NCBI RefSeq assembly: GCF_012910955.1
Contig: NZ_WTVQ01000033.1
Location: forward strand, 1-55,709
Origin: Aromatoleum diolicum
GTDB lineage: Bacteria > Pseudomonadota > Gammaproteobacteria > Burkholderiales > Rhodocyclaceae
DNA: 55,709 nucleotides
Direction: 5' to 3'
How positions within the stretch are numbered: position 1 is the stretch's first letter; every line of letters begins with the position of its first letter. The notes under the pieces were generated by a model. That model was not told the DNA's origin. It searched no databases and was given only the letters and a program-made list of their open reading frames with translations. The position numbers were made by a program, and so were the translations under genes. Positions 23,952 to 32,164 of this stretch are shown piece by piece.

Positions 23952-24252
23952 CGCCAGCGAGGCCGCGGCCGGCTACCGCTCCGGCTTCGAAGCGCACTTG
24001 CGCGGCCGCATCGCCGAGTGCGACGGCGGCCGTCACGTCGCCGGCACCAAGTTCGCCGGCCGGCAGGAATTCACCGGCACCCTCACCGGCGCCTACCGCG
24101 ACTTCGGCCCCTATCCGTGGCGCTGGTACCTGCTCGCCAAGCTCACGCGCAAGCCCGAAGGCTTCGCGCACGAGGCCGTCTGGTGCGACGCCGACAGCCT
24201 CACGCTGATCGGCCAGGAAATCCCCGATCCCCGCAATCCCGTTCAGGAGTAA
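23923..24252 (+). CDS. Small protein of unknown function between NMO-like protein and EtfB
   Basis: 109 aa, not recognised. The C-terminal part (GTKFAGRQEFTGTLTGAYRDFGPYPWRWYLLAKLTRKPEGFAHEAVWCDADSL, given as two stretches: GTKFAGRQEFTGTLTG and AYRDFGPYPWRWYLLAKL) is rich in aromatic residues. There is no signal peptide. The ATG at 23923 follows GAGGAGG within the end of the NMO-like gene, so it is translated by coupling; a TTG one codon earlier is less likely. It ends 5 bp before etfB. The position suggests a partner of the flavoprotein or the ETF. Confidence 0.7.
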   Translation: MSSTALQASDASEAAAGYRSGFEAHLRGRIAECDGGRHVAGTKFAGRQEFTGTLTGAYRDFGPYPWRWYLLAKLTRKPEGFAHEAVWCDADSLTLIGQEIPDPRNPVQE

Positions 24253-24257
24253 TCGCC

Positions 24258-25046
24258 ATGCGTATCGTGGTGTGTGTAAAGGAAGTGCTGGACCCCGCGG
24301 CGGTCAACAACTACGCGCTCGCGGGCAAGCTCAGGATCGCCGCCGACGGCCGTACGCCCGAGGTCGCCGCCATCCCGCGCCTGATCAACGGCTACGACGA
24401 ACAGGCCATGGAAGCCGCGCTGCGCATCCGCGACCAAGGCATCGATTGCAAGATCGTCGCAGTCTCGATCGGACCCGACCAGAAGAACCTCCTCAAGCAC
24501 TGCGCCGCCCTCGGCGCCGACGAGATCGTCGAGATCCATCCCGGCGACATCGCGCTCGACGGGCAGGTCGTCGCCAACATCCTCGCCGCCTGGATCACCC
24601 AAACCGGCGGCGCCGACCTCGTCCTGTGCGGCCGCCAAGCCTCCGACGACGACCAGGGCGTCGTTCCGCTACTGCTCGCCGAAAAGCTCGACTTCGCCGC
24701 CGCGACGCTCGCCCGCGCGGTGGAGATCGACGGCACGAACGTGAAGGTCGTGCGTGCCACCGCCGATGGCGACGAAGTCGTGCAGGGCAAGCTGCCTGCG
24801 GTCGTCACCGTCAGCAACGAAATCGGCACGCCACGCTTCCCGACGGCCAAGAGCAAGATGGCGGCGCGGAAGATGAGTCCTGTGGAGTTCGATACCCCGG
24901 CTCTCGGTCTGACGGCGCAGCAGCTTCAGCCGGCGGTGGTGCTGCTCAAGCAGTATGTGCCGAAGGTGCAGGGGAATTGCCAGTTCCTGACGGGGGGGCC
25001 GGCGGATGTGGCACGGCAGTTGATAGAGAAGATTCGGGCGGCGTAG
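24258..25046 (+). CDS. etfB: Electron transfer flavoprotein, beta subunit
   Basis: 262 aa. EtfB with EtfA takes electrons from acyl-CoA dehydrogenases and passes them to ETF:quinone oxidoreductase. Motifs are MRIVVCVKEVLDP, INGYDEQAMEAALRIRDQG, LCGRQASDDDQGVVPLLLAEKL and the C-terminal LLKQYVPKVQGNCQFLTGG. It is full length. No etfA follows; the operon ends at a hairpin and 548 bp without a clear gene. The alpha partner must be elsewhere, or was lost here. Confidence 0.93.
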   Translation: MRIVVCVKEVLDPAAVNNYALAGKLRIAADGRTPEVAAIPRLINGYDEQAMEAALRIRDQGIDCKIVAVSIGPDQKNLLKHCAALGADEIVEIHPGDIALDGQVVANILAAWITQTGGADLVLCGRQASDDDQGVVPLLLAEKLDFAAATLARAVEIDGTNVKVVRATADGDEVVQGKLPAVVTVSNEIGTPRFPTAKSKMAARKMSPVEFDTPALGLTAQQLQPAVVLLKQYVPKVQGNCQFLTGGPADVARQLIEKIRAA

Positions 25047-25064
25047 TGCAGACGCGGCGGGGTT

Positions 25065-25082
25065 ACGGGGAAACATCCCCGT
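25065..25082 (+). terminator. Hairpin after etfB
   Basis: ACGGGGA-AACA-TCCCCGT is a perfect 7-bp stem with a 4-nt loop, 18 nt after the etfB stop. No U-tract follows (GACTTAAC). It is the best terminator candidate for the CaiB-NMO-etfB operon. Confidence 0.55.
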
Positions 25083-25268
25083 GACTTAACGTGGAAGATC
25101 CCGCGAATTCCGTTGCCGGGCTTCATGCGGTCTGCAAGAGCCGGGGCACTTCAGAGCCGCCTGGTTGCTGGACCATCGGTTGGAAGGTGAAAAATGGAGG
25201 TCACTCACTTTCTTTGCGATGTGCAAATGTGATAATTGGGCGGAACGATTCCCGGAATCAGGCCTGAT

Positions 25269-25484
25269 ATGACCGAAAAAGACGCAACCCTCGGTGAGCT
25301 CGTGGAGGGTTGCCGTGCGCAGATGGAAAACGATCTGTGCGAGTTGTTCGAGGAACTGGGGCCCTTGCTGATTCAGGTGGCGACCGCGCGGCACTACCAG
25401 CCGCGACCCCGCCGAGAGCAGAGCCCGCCGCCTCGCTCAAGCTGGCCCTTCCGACGCATTCGGAAAGGGTGCCCTCTTCTCTGA
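25269..25484 (+). CDS. Short reading frame of uncertain status
   Basis: 71 codons starting MTEKDATLGELVEGCRAQ and continuing through LCELFEELGPLLIQVATARH before turning into a Pro/Arg-rich tail. The first about 45 residues look like an acidic helical protein; the tail looks like out-of-frame high-GC translation. It may be a small protein, or the start of a frameshifted gene whose end lies in another frame near 25500-25590. No family is recognised and no good ribosome site is visible. Confidence 0.25.
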   Translation: MTEKDATLGELVEGCRAQMENDLCELFEELGPLLIQVATARHYQPRPRREQSPPPRSSWPFRRIRKGCPLL

Positions 25485-25555
25485 GGGCCAATCTCGCGGC
25501 GCGCGCCGTGCATGCTCCGAAGTCGGGCTACGGCTTGACCGATGAGGAGAACCTG

Positions 25556-25574
25556 CGGCTGCTGAGCGCAGCCG
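25556..25574 (-). terminator. Hairpin downstream of the LuxR gene
   Basis: CGGCTG and CAGCCG arms with a 7-nt loop lie 20 bp past the LuxR stop on its strand. The stem is modest and lacks a U-run. Confidence 0.3.
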
Positions 25575-25594
25575 AGGAATCCGTCCAGTTTGCT

Positions 25595-26758
25595 TCACCC
25601 CAACGGAATCACCCCACTCAACAACTGCCTCAACAGCTCAGTCTGCCGCGTCACCCCCGTCTTCGCAAAGATCGCGCGCAACTGGCAGCGCGCCGTGTTG
25701 CGGCTGATGGAAAGCTCTTCGGCGGCTTCGTCGACGGTGAGGCCGTCGAGCAGTTTCAGTGTCAGCGTCGATTCCGCCGGCGTCAGGCCGTAGAGGCGCT
25801 TCATCATCGTCTGCGAGGCCTGGACGCGGGATTCCGAGTCGCGGATGACGACGACGGCGGCGGGGCGGTTGGCGGATTCGGACCATTCGGCGAGGGGGGC
25901 CGAGCGGACGAGAACGCCGAGGTTGCCGTGGCCGGCGGTGCGGGTGATGGACATGGCTGCGACGACGCCGGGGCCGCTGTCGGTGGTGCCGGCGATTGCG
26001 TGGTTGATCAGGCGCTGCAGTTCGCGGTGTTCGCTGCCGTAGGCGGCGTGCAGGCTGCCATTGACGATGCTGAGGCCGTTCTTCGCGGCGAGGATTTCGT
26101 CCGCCGCGTGGTTGGTCTTCAGCACGCGGCCCTTCTTGTCGAGGATCACGGCGCCGATCGACAGGCGCTCCAGTGTTCCCGCGTACACGCTGCGTTCGGC
26201 TTCGGTGACGTCCTGCAGCGAGCGCAGGCGCACGGCGCACTTGAGGTGGGCGAGGAGCAGGGTGCAGATGGCGCGCTCGCGCTCGCCGAAGGGGGTGGAG
26301 CCGATCGGGCGGCTGACGCGGAGGCGGCAGATCGCGTCGTCGCCGCCGCCGAGGTCGGCGCCCATGTAGTAGCGGATGTTCAGTGGCTTGAGGAATTCCT
26401 GGTAGATCGCGCTCTTGAGCCAGTCCGCTTCGTTGATCACCTCGTCGACCATCACCATGCGGTCGGCGGGCAGGTTCACGAAGGGGTCCATCGCATAGAA
26501 GAAGCTTTCGTACGTGGCGGCGATGACCGGTTGCGCTTCGCCCGCGAACACCACGCGCCAGGGCAGGTCCGGCGCCGGCGGGCGCAGGATCAGCGAGACG
26601 TAGTTGGCGCCGAGCGGGCGCAGCAGGAATTCGAGCAGCCGGGTCCAGGGGACCGGCTCGCCGATGCCTTCATAGACGAGCCGGACCAGACGGTCGAATT
26701 CCGAGACACCCAGTCCGGAGGCGTTGAAAGCGGGTGTGACGTCGATGTCGTGCGCCAT
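25595..26758 (-). CDS. LuxR-family transcriptional regulator
   Basis: 387 aa. The C-terminal HTH (about 320-380) reads LTPAESTLTLKLLDGLTVDEAAEELSISRNTARCQLRAIFAKTGVTRQTELLRQL, shown here as motif LTPAEST...ISRNTARCQLRAIFAKTGV, the LuxR/GerE pattern. A central PAS-like part (LSIGAVILDKKGRVLKTNHAA) and an N-terminal sensor replace the autoinducer or receiver domains of other LuxR groups. Size and layout resemble catabolic activators such as TeiR of Comamonas. The ATG at 26758 has AAAGGAGCCGAGG in front. It is 41 bp downstream of the aldehyde dehydrogenase and probably co-transcribed, hence a candidate to read the dyads at 28358 and 28413. Confidence 0.88.
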   Translation of the reverse strand: MAHDIDVTPAFNASGLGVSEFDRLVRLVYEGIGEPVPWTRLLEFLLRPLGANYVSLILRPPAPDLPWRVVFAGEAQPVIAATYESFFYAMDPFVNLPADRMVMVDEVINEADWLKSAIYQEFLKPLNIRYYMGADLGGGDDAICRLRVSRPIGSTPFGERERAICTLLLAHLKCAVRLRSLQDVTEAERSVYAGTLERLSIGAVILDKKGRVLKTNHAADEILAAKNGLSIVNGSLHAAYGSEHRELQRLINHAIAGTTDSGPGVVAAMSITRTAGHGNLGVLVRSAPLAEWSESANRPAAVVVIRDSESRVQASQTMMKRLYGLTPAESTLTLKLLDGLTVDEAAEELSISRNTARCQLRAIFAKTGVTRQTELLRQLLSGVIPLG

Positions 26759-26799
26759 CCTCGGCTCCTTTCGTTTATGACCGGCGGGCGTCGGCCGCC

Positions 26800-28233
26800 T
26801 CAGGGGGTGATCTGGGATTGCATCGCGGCGAGGAAGTGGGCGGGGTAGGGCGGCAGCGTTCCCCACTCGCGGCGCGGGTCGTAGGCGGGCGCCTTGAACA
26901 CGGTGCGGACGTGGCTGAATTCGACGAAGCCTTCGCGGCCGTGGTAGTGCCCCATGCCCGAGGCGCCGACGCCGCCGAAGGGGGCGTCCTGCATCGCGGC
27001 GTGGTACATGGCCTCGTTGATCGTGACGCCACCCGAGAGCGTGTGGTCGAGCACGCGTTGCTGCTCGGCGGCGTCCTCGCCGAAGTAGTACAGGGCCAGC
27101 GGGCGCGGACGGCTGTTGATGTCGGCGATCGCGCCGTCGATGTCGTCGTAGGGGAGCACGACCACGGCGGGTCCGAAGATCTCCTCCTGCATGATGCGGG
27201 TGTCGCGGCGCGGGTCGATGACGATGCGCAGGGGGCGGCGGCGATTGTCCGGGTTGGCCGGCACGGTGGCGGGGGCGACTTCGATGCGCGCGCCGGTTGC
27301 GGCGGCTTCCTCGACGTAGCCCTCGACACGGGCGAGGTGGCGTGCATTAACGACGGCGACGACGTCGGGGTTGTCGCTGACCGTGGGGAAGAGCCCGCTG
27401 AAGGCGGCCTTGAGTTCGCCGATGAAGGCTTCCATGCGATCCCGCGGGACGTAGATCAGGTCGGGATTGACGCACAGCTGGCCGCCATTGGACGCCTTGG
27501 CCGCGGCGATGCGGAAGGCGGCAGTGGCGAGGTCGGCGCTGGCGGCGATGATGGTCGGCGACTTGCCGCCCAGTTCCAGCGTGACCGGCACGAGGTTTTC
27601 CGCGGCGTTGCGCATCACCTGTTTGCCGATCGCCGTGCTGCCGGTGAAGACCAGATGGTCGAAGGGTTGGGCGCTGAACGCCGCGCCGAGGTCCGGCCCG
27701 CCGGTGACGATGCCGACCACTTCGGGGTCGATCATTTCGGCGAAGGCGCCCGCGAGCACGTCGGCGGTGCGCGATGTGATCTCGGACGGCTTCAGGATGG
27801 CACGGTTGCCGGCGGCCAGCACGTAGGCGAGCGGGCTCAGCAGCGTGAATAGCGGCGCGTTCCAGGTGCCGATGATGCCGACCGAGCCCTTCGGCTGGTA
27901 CATCACCCAGGCTTCGCCGCCGAGCTGGTCGTACGGGGGGAAGGGCTGCCGGGCCTCGGAGGCCATCCAGGCTTCGAGGTGCTCACGCGCATGCTTGAGC
28001 GAGCTTAGCGAGCCGAGCACGTCGTTCATCATCGAAAAGCCCTTCGGACGGCCGCCGAAGTCGGCGTCCATCGCTGCGGCGAGAGCGTCGTGGTATTTGA
28101 CGAGCAGGTCGATGACGCTCTGGACGCGTGAGAGGCGCTCGGCTGCGCTGACGGGGCCCGCGGCGGTGAAGGCGGCTTTCTGGCGCGCGAGCAGTTCGGC
28201 GAGGTTGGCGACGGTGCATTCGGGGGTGTTCAT
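26800..28233 (-). CDS. Coniferyl-aldehyde-dehydrogenase-like aldehyde dehydrogenase
   Basis: 477 aa NAD(P)-dependent aldehyde dehydrogenase that oxidises an aldehyde to a carboxylate. The catalytic set is complete: Asn125 (GTWNAPLFT), Glu220 (TLELGGKSPTII) and the nucleophile Cys254 (SNGGQLCVNPD). The length and the C-terminal segment DAPFGGVGASGMGHYHGREGFVEFSHVR fit the CalB/ALDH3-like group. It is divergent from the flavin reductase operon across a 254-bp region with two dyads. It probably makes the acid from an alcohol- or aldehyde-level substrate before CoA activation. Confidence 0.92.
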   Translation of the reverse strand: MNTPECTVANLAELLARQKAAFTAAGPVSAAERLSRVQSVIDLLVKYHDALAAAMDADFGGRPKGFSMMNDVLGSLSSLKHAREHLEAWMASEARQPFPPYDQLGGEAWVMYQPKGSVGIIGTWNAPLFTLLSPLAYVLAAGNRAILKPSEITSRTADVLAGAFAEMIDPEVVGIVTGGPDLGAAFSAQPFDHLVFTGSTAIGKQVMRNAAENLVPVTLELGGKSPTIIAASADLATAAFRIAAAKASNGGQLCVNPDLIYVPRDRMEAFIGELKAAFSGLFPTVSDNPDVVAVVNARHLARVEGYVEEAAATGARIEVAPATVPANPDNRRRPLRIVIDPRRDTRIMQEEIFGPAVVVLPYDDIDGAIADINSRPRPLALYYFGEDAAEQQRVLDHTLSGGVTINEAMYHAAMQDAPFGGVGASGMGHYHGREGFVEFSHVRTVFKAPAYDPRREWGTLPPYPAHFLAAMQSQITP

Positions 28234-28357
28234 GGCGTTCGGGCTTCCCTTCCGATGATTGCGGAACGTGCCGCCGTTGCCCGGCGACAACGAGTGTGAG
28301 CGTGCGCCTCGGCGCGGTGTGGGTGCAACACTAGCACTCGGGACGGAAGCGGGCCTC

Positions 28358-28369
28358 GTCCGATCGGAC
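28358..28369. promoter_or_regulatory. Perfect 12-bp palindrome in the ALDH/flavin reductase promoter region
   Basis: GTCCGATCGGAC, a perfect palindrome, lies 124 nt before the aldehyde dehydrogenase start (minus). With the copy at 28413 it forms a pair spaced 55 bp, and it matches the site at 3429 at 11 of 12 positions. It is a candidate operator for the co-located LuxR protein or the MarR-fused reductase. Confidence 0.5.
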
Positions 28370-28412
28370 CATGCCCGACGCCGGACGGTTTCCACGGCGG
28401 ACTTTCGCGTTA

Positions 28413-28424
28413 GTCCGTTGGGAC
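28413..28424. promoter_or_regulatory. Second GTCC-N4-GGAC dyad upstream of the flavin reductase operon
   Basis: GTCCGTTGGGAC lies 63 nt upstream of the start at 28488, nearly the same distance as the site before the SDR operon (67 nt). Confidence 0.5.
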
Positions 28425-28487
28425 GATGTTGCGTGCCGCGGCGGCTCGGATACTCGTGCCACGATCCACCGCCCGGCGAGGCCCCCG

Positions 28488-29465
28488 ATGACCACCCGAA
28501 CCAGCTTTGACCCCCAGGCTTTCCGCGCTGCGCTCGGAACCTTCACGACAGGGGTCACGATCATCACGACCCGCGATGCCGACGGGGCGCCGGTCGGCGT
28601 CACGGCGAACAGTTTCAACTCGGTGTCGCTCAACCCGCCGCTGGTGCTGTGGAGCCTCGCGAAGAGTGCGCGCAGCCTGCCGGCGTTCTCGTCGAATCCG
28701 TTCTTCAATGTGCATGTGCTGGCGGCCGCCCAGGAGGGGCTGTCGGGCCGCTTCGCTTCGCAGGGCACGGACAAGTTCGACGGCATCGAGCTCGACGAGG
28801 GCATCAGCAACGCGCCCCTGCTGCCGCAGTGCACGGCGCGCTTCCAGTGTCACACGGCATTCAGCTACGACGGCGGCGATCACGTGATCTACGTCGGCGA
28901 GGTGCGTGCTTTCGATCGCAGCGAACAGCCGCCGCTGGTGTATCAGGGCGGCCAGTACGCGCTGGCCGCGCGCAGACCGCGCGAGGAGCTGCGGCTCGCG
29001 TCGCCGCCGCCGCCCGAGTGCAGCTATACGGAGGACCTCCTCGGTTACCTGCTCGGCCGTTCGCATTACCAGATGCTGCATTTGCTGCGGCGCATGCTGT
29101 CGGGGCACTCGCTGGACGAAGGGAGCTTCTTCGTGCTGTCGGTGCTGTGCATCCGCGACAAGCTGACGCTCGAGGAGATCAATGCCTTCGTCGGCTATAC
29201 CGGCATCGATGCAACTGAACAGGCAATGGAGGCGCTGGAGGCGCGGCGCTTCGTCGCCCGCGAGCGGGTGCGGCGCGAGATCCGCTACGTGCTGACCGCG
29301 GATGGCCGCGAGGTGGTGCTGCGCCAGATCGCGCTGGCCAAGGCGCAGGAAGAGGATCTGGCGGACAAGCTCGGGGCGGGCGACGTGATGGCGCTGAAGC
29401 TGCTGTTGAAACGGCTGGTCGCGAGCACTGATCCCGGCCTGCCCGACCTGTGGGCGCCGCGCTGA
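28488..29465 (+). CDS. Flavin reductase domain fused to a MarR-like winged-helix domain
   Basis: 325 aa. Residues about 8-165 are a flavin reductase like HpaC (FRAALGTFTTGVTIITTRDADGAPVGVTANSF and SLNPPLVLWSLAKSARSLPAF). Residues about 190-320 are a MarR-type winged helix (LGRSHYQMLHLLRRML, LSVLCIRDKLTLEEINAFVGYTG, RREIRYVLTADGREVV). This architecture is known from the reductase C1 of Acinetobacter 4-hydroxyphenylacetate hydroxylase, where the MarR part senses substrate and controls flavin release. C1 serves a two-component monooxygenase, but no such oxygenase gene is in this window. It is the first gene of the meta-pathway operon, with a GGCGAGG site before the ATG. Confidence 0.88.
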   Translation: MTTRTSFDPQAFRAALGTFTTGVTIITTRDADGAPVGVTANSFNSVSLNPPLVLWSLAKSARSLPAFSSNPFFNVHVLAAAQEGLSGRFASQGTDKFDGIELDEGISNAPLLPQCTARFQCHTAFSYDGGDHVIYVGEVRAFDRSEQPPLVYQGGQYALAARRPREELRLASPPPPECSYTEDLLGYLLGRSHYQMLHLLRRMLSGHSLDEGSFFVLSVLCIRDKLTLEEINAFVGYTGIDATEQAMEALEARRFVARERVRREIRYVLTADGREVVLRQIALAKAQEEDLADKLGAGDVMALKLLLKRLVASTDPGLPDLWAPR

Positions 29466-29514
29466 ATCCTTCGATGGCAAATCCGGATCACGAATTCGAC
29501 TTCAAGAGGCAGGC

Positions 29515-30288
29515 ATGAGCATTCTGGAACGTTTCAATCTGGCCGGCAGCACCGCGATCGTCACCGGCGCGGGGCGCGGCATCGGACGCGGCATCGCGCT
29601 GGCGTTCGCGGAGGCGGGCGCCGACGTGGTGTGCGCGGCGCGCACGCTGGCGGACGTGGAGGCGGTGGCCGAGGAAGTGCGGGCAATGGGCCGCCGGGCG
29701 CTGGCCATCTCGTGCGACGTGAATGACGCGGAGCAGCGTGCGGCCGTCGTCGCTGCCGCGCGCGAAGCCTTCGGGCGCGTGACGCATCTCGTGAATAACG
29801 CGGGCGGCGCGGGGCCGAACGATCCGCTGAAGATGACGGCGCAGCAGTTCGAGGACATCTTCCGCTTCAACGTCGGTTCCGCCTATGCGCTCAGCCAGCT
29901 GTGCGTGCCGCTGATGCGCGAGGCGGGCGGCGGCAACATCATCAACATCACGTCCGGTGCCGCGCGCTATGCGCAGCCGCAGTTCAGCGCCTACGGCACG
30001 GCGAAGGCCGCGCTGACGCAGCTGACGCGCCTGCTGGCGCAGGACTTCGCGCCGGCCGTGCGCGTCAACGCGATCGCGCCGGGGCCGATCCTCACCGACG
30101 CACTGAACCGCGTGCTGCCGGCCCACATGCGCGACGGCATGGTCGCGGCCACGCCGCTGAAGAGCCTGGGCGAGACCGAGGACATCGCCGCGGCGGCGCT
30201 GTACCTCGCCTCGCCGGCTTCGCGCTGGGTCACGGGCAAGATCATCGAAGTCGATGGTGGCGCCGAGTCCAGTGTGTGGCCGGGCTGA
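29515..30288 (+). CDS. SDR-family oxidoreductase
   Basis: 257 aa classical SDR with TGAGRGIG (17-24), NNAG (94-97) and Ser147/Tyr160/Lys164. Arg43 in VVCAARTLAD suggests NADP(H). It resembles the 7-alpha-hydroxysteroid dehydrogenase/FabG group in length and the PGPILTDALNRVLP segment. AAGAGGCAGGC precedes the ATG. It lies between the flavin reductase and the meta-cleavage lower-pathway genes, so it may prepare a ring alcohol or a side-chain alcohol for oxidation. Confidence 0.9.
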   Translation: MSILERFNLAGSTAIVTGAGRGIGRGIALAFAEAGADVVCAARTLADVEAVAEEVRAMGRRALAISCDVNDAEQRAAVVAAAREAFGRVTHLVNNAGGAGPNDPLKMTAQQFEDIFRFNVGSAYALSQLCVPLMREAGGGNIINITSGAARYAQPQFSAYGTAKAALTQLTRLLAQDFAPAVRVNAIAPGPILTDALNRVLPAHMRDGMVAATPLKSLGETEDIAAAALYLASPASRWVTGKIIEVDGGAESSVWPG

Positions 30289-30333
30289 TGGCGAGCCGAG
30301 CTTCTATCGACAGACAGTGACCGACACCAAAAA

Positions 30334-31122
30334 ATGAACGACACCCTCACGACCGGACTCGGCGACGAACTCTACGAGGCCTTGCGCAAGGGCCGCACCG
30401 TGCCGCCGCTGACGACGCGCCATCCCGACATCACCATCGACGACGCGTATCGCATCTCCCTGCGGCTGCTGCAGCGGCGCGAGGCGGACGGCGAGCGTGT
30501 GATCGGCAAGAAGATCGGCGTCACCAGCAAGGCCGTGCAGGACATGCTGGACGTGCATCAGCCGGACTTCGGCTTCCTGACCGACGCGATGCTGTTCGAC
30601 GACGGCGCGACGATCAGCCTGAAGGACTATCCGCTGATCCAGCCGCGGGCCGAGGGCGAGATCGCCTTCATGCTCAAGGCCGATCTGTGCGGGCCGGGTG
30701 TTACCCGCGACGACGTGCTCGCCGCCACGGAGTGGGTCGCGCCGTGTTTCGAGATCGTCGATTCGCGCATCGACGACTGGAAGATCCGCATCCAGGACAC
30801 CGTCGCGGACAACGCGTCGTGCGGCGTGTTTGTCGTCGGTCGCGAGCGTGTCGATCCGCGCAAGCTGGATCTCGCGGCCGTGCGCATGGAGATGTTCCGC
30901 AACGGCGAGCGGGCCGGCAGCGGCGTGGGCGCGGCGGTGCAGGGGCACCCGGCCGAGGCGGTCGCATGGCTCGCGAACACGCTGGGCGAATTCGGGATTC
31001 CGTTTCGCAAGGGCGAGCTGATCCTGTCCGGTTCGCTCGCGCCGCTCGTCCCGGCCACGGCGGGCGACCGATTCACGATGCAAATCGACGGCCTGGGGAG
31101 CTGCTCGATCGCTTTTGCATAG
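30334..31122 (+). CDS. 2-oxopent-4-enoate (2-hydroxydienoate) hydratase
   Basis: 262 aa of the FAH-like hydratase group (MhpD/DmpE/TesE). It adds water to a 2-hydroxydienoate from ring meta-cleavage to give a 4-hydroxy-2-oxo acid. Signatures are [43 protein letters not shown] with the metal-binding Glu pair, and [27 protein letters not shown]. The next two genes encode the following two steps. Whether the substrate is C5 (phenol-type) or C6 (steroid-type, as for TesE) is not decided by the sequence. Confidence 0.92.
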   Translation: MNDTLTTGLGDELYEALRKGRTVPPLTTRHPDITIDDAYRISLRLLQRREADGERVIGKKIGVTSKAVQDMLDVHQPDFGFLTDAMLFDDGATISLKDYPLIQPRAEGEIAFMLKADLCGPGVTRDDVLAATEWVAPCFEIVDSRIDDWKIRIQDTVADNASCGVFVVGRERVDPRKLDLAAVRMEMFRNGERAGSGVGAAVQGHPAEAVAWLANTLGEFGIPFRKGELILSGSLAPLVPATAGDRFTMQIDGLGSCSIAFA

Positions 31123-31220
31123 CTTTTCCGGTTGCAGGCACGCGGTGGGTATTCGTCGCTCTCCTCCTCCCCGCCGCGTGTGCTGCGCCACCCCAACAGA
31201 GAACCCATAAGGAATACACA

Positions 31221-32153
31221 ATGAGAAAGATCCGATGCGCGCTGATCGGGCCGGGCAACATCGGCACCGATCTGCTGTACAAGCTCAAGCGCAGCCCCGT
31301 GCTCGAGCCGGTGTGGATGGTCGGGATCGATCCGGCCTCCGAGGGGCTCGTGCGTGCCCGCGAGATGGGCCTGAAGACCACCGCCGAGGGCGTGGACGGG
31401 CTACTGCCGCATGTCGCCGCGGACGGCATCCAGATCGCCTTCGATGCGACCTCGGCCTACACCCACGCCGAGAACAGCCGCAAGCTCAACGCCCTGGGCG
31501 TGCTGGTGATCGACCTGACGCCGGCTGCGATCGGACCCTACTGCGTGCCGCCGGTGAACCTCGCCGGCCACGTTGGCAAGCGCGAAATGAACGTCAATAT
31601 GGTGACGTGCGGCGGACAGGCGACGATTCCGATGGTGGCCGCCGTGTCGCGCGTGCAGCCCGTTGCGTACGGCGAGATCGTCGCGACGGTGGCGTCGCGC
31701 TCGATCGGACCGGGCACGCGCAAGAACATCGACGAATTCACGCGCACCACCGCGCGGGCCGTCGAGCAGGTGGGCGGCGCGCAGCGCGGCAAGGCGATCG
31801 TCGTGATCAACCCGGCCGAGCCGCCGCTGATGATGCGCGACACCGTGCATTGCCTCACCGAGAGCGAACCCGACCAGGCGGCGATCACGGCGTCGATCCA
31901 TTCGATGATCGCCGAAGTGCAGAAGTACGTGCCGGGCTACCGGCTGGCGAACGGGCCGGTGTTCGACGGCAAGCGCGTATCGGTATTCCTCGAGGTGGAA
32001 GGGCTGGGCGACTACCTGCCGAAGTACGCCGGCAACCTGGACATCATGACCGCGGCCGCGGCGCGCACCGCCGAGATGTTCGCGGGCGAGATCCTCAAGG
32101 GGGAACTCGTGCTTGCGCCGACCGCCCCGCAACCCCAAGCCCTGACCGCCTGA
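31221..32153 (+). CDS. Acetaldehyde dehydrogenase (acylating)
   Basis: 310 aa DmpF/MhpF/TesF-type enzyme that converts the aldehyde released by the aldolase to an acyl-CoA using NAD+ and CoA. The Rossmann motif is [17 protein letters not shown] (residues 6-22) and the catalytic Cys is C130 in [14 protein letters not shown]. It is expected to form a channelling complex with the aldolase encoded 11 bp downstream. The start at 31221 has AAGGAA upstream. Confidence 0.95.
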   Translation: MRKIRCALIGPGNIGTDLLYKLKRSPVLEPVWMVGIDPASEGLVRAREMGLKTTAEGVDGLLPHVAADGIQIAFDATSAYTHAENSRKLNALGVLVIDLTPAAIGPYCVPPVNLAGHVGKREMNVNMVTCGGQATIPMVAAVSRVQPVAYGEIVATVASRSIGPGTRKNIDEFTRTTARAVEQVGGAQRGKAIVVINPAEPPLMMRDTVHCLTESEPDQAAITASIHSMIAEVQKYVPGYRLANGPVFDGKRVSVFLEVEGLGDYLPKYAGNLDIMTAAAARTAEMFAGEILKGELVLAPTAPQPQALTA

Positions 32154-32164
32154 GGAGAGCCGAC

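Larger units (their letters stand above)
25047..25594. other. 548-bp interval without a confident gene
   Basis: Lies between etfB (plus) and the LuxR gene (minus). It holds a hairpin just after etfB, a 71-codon frame (25269-25484), a further open stretch in another frame (about 25470-25600, containing AVHAPKSGYGLTDEENLRLL), and a hairpin near the LuxR stop. The two coding-like stretches in different frames could be one decayed gene. No EtfA signature is seen. Confidence 0.5.

Noticed and set aside
25595-26758. Quorum-sensing LuxR
   Set aside because: No autoinducer-binding domain pattern and no luxI-like gene nearby; the layout fits a catabolic LuxR activator.
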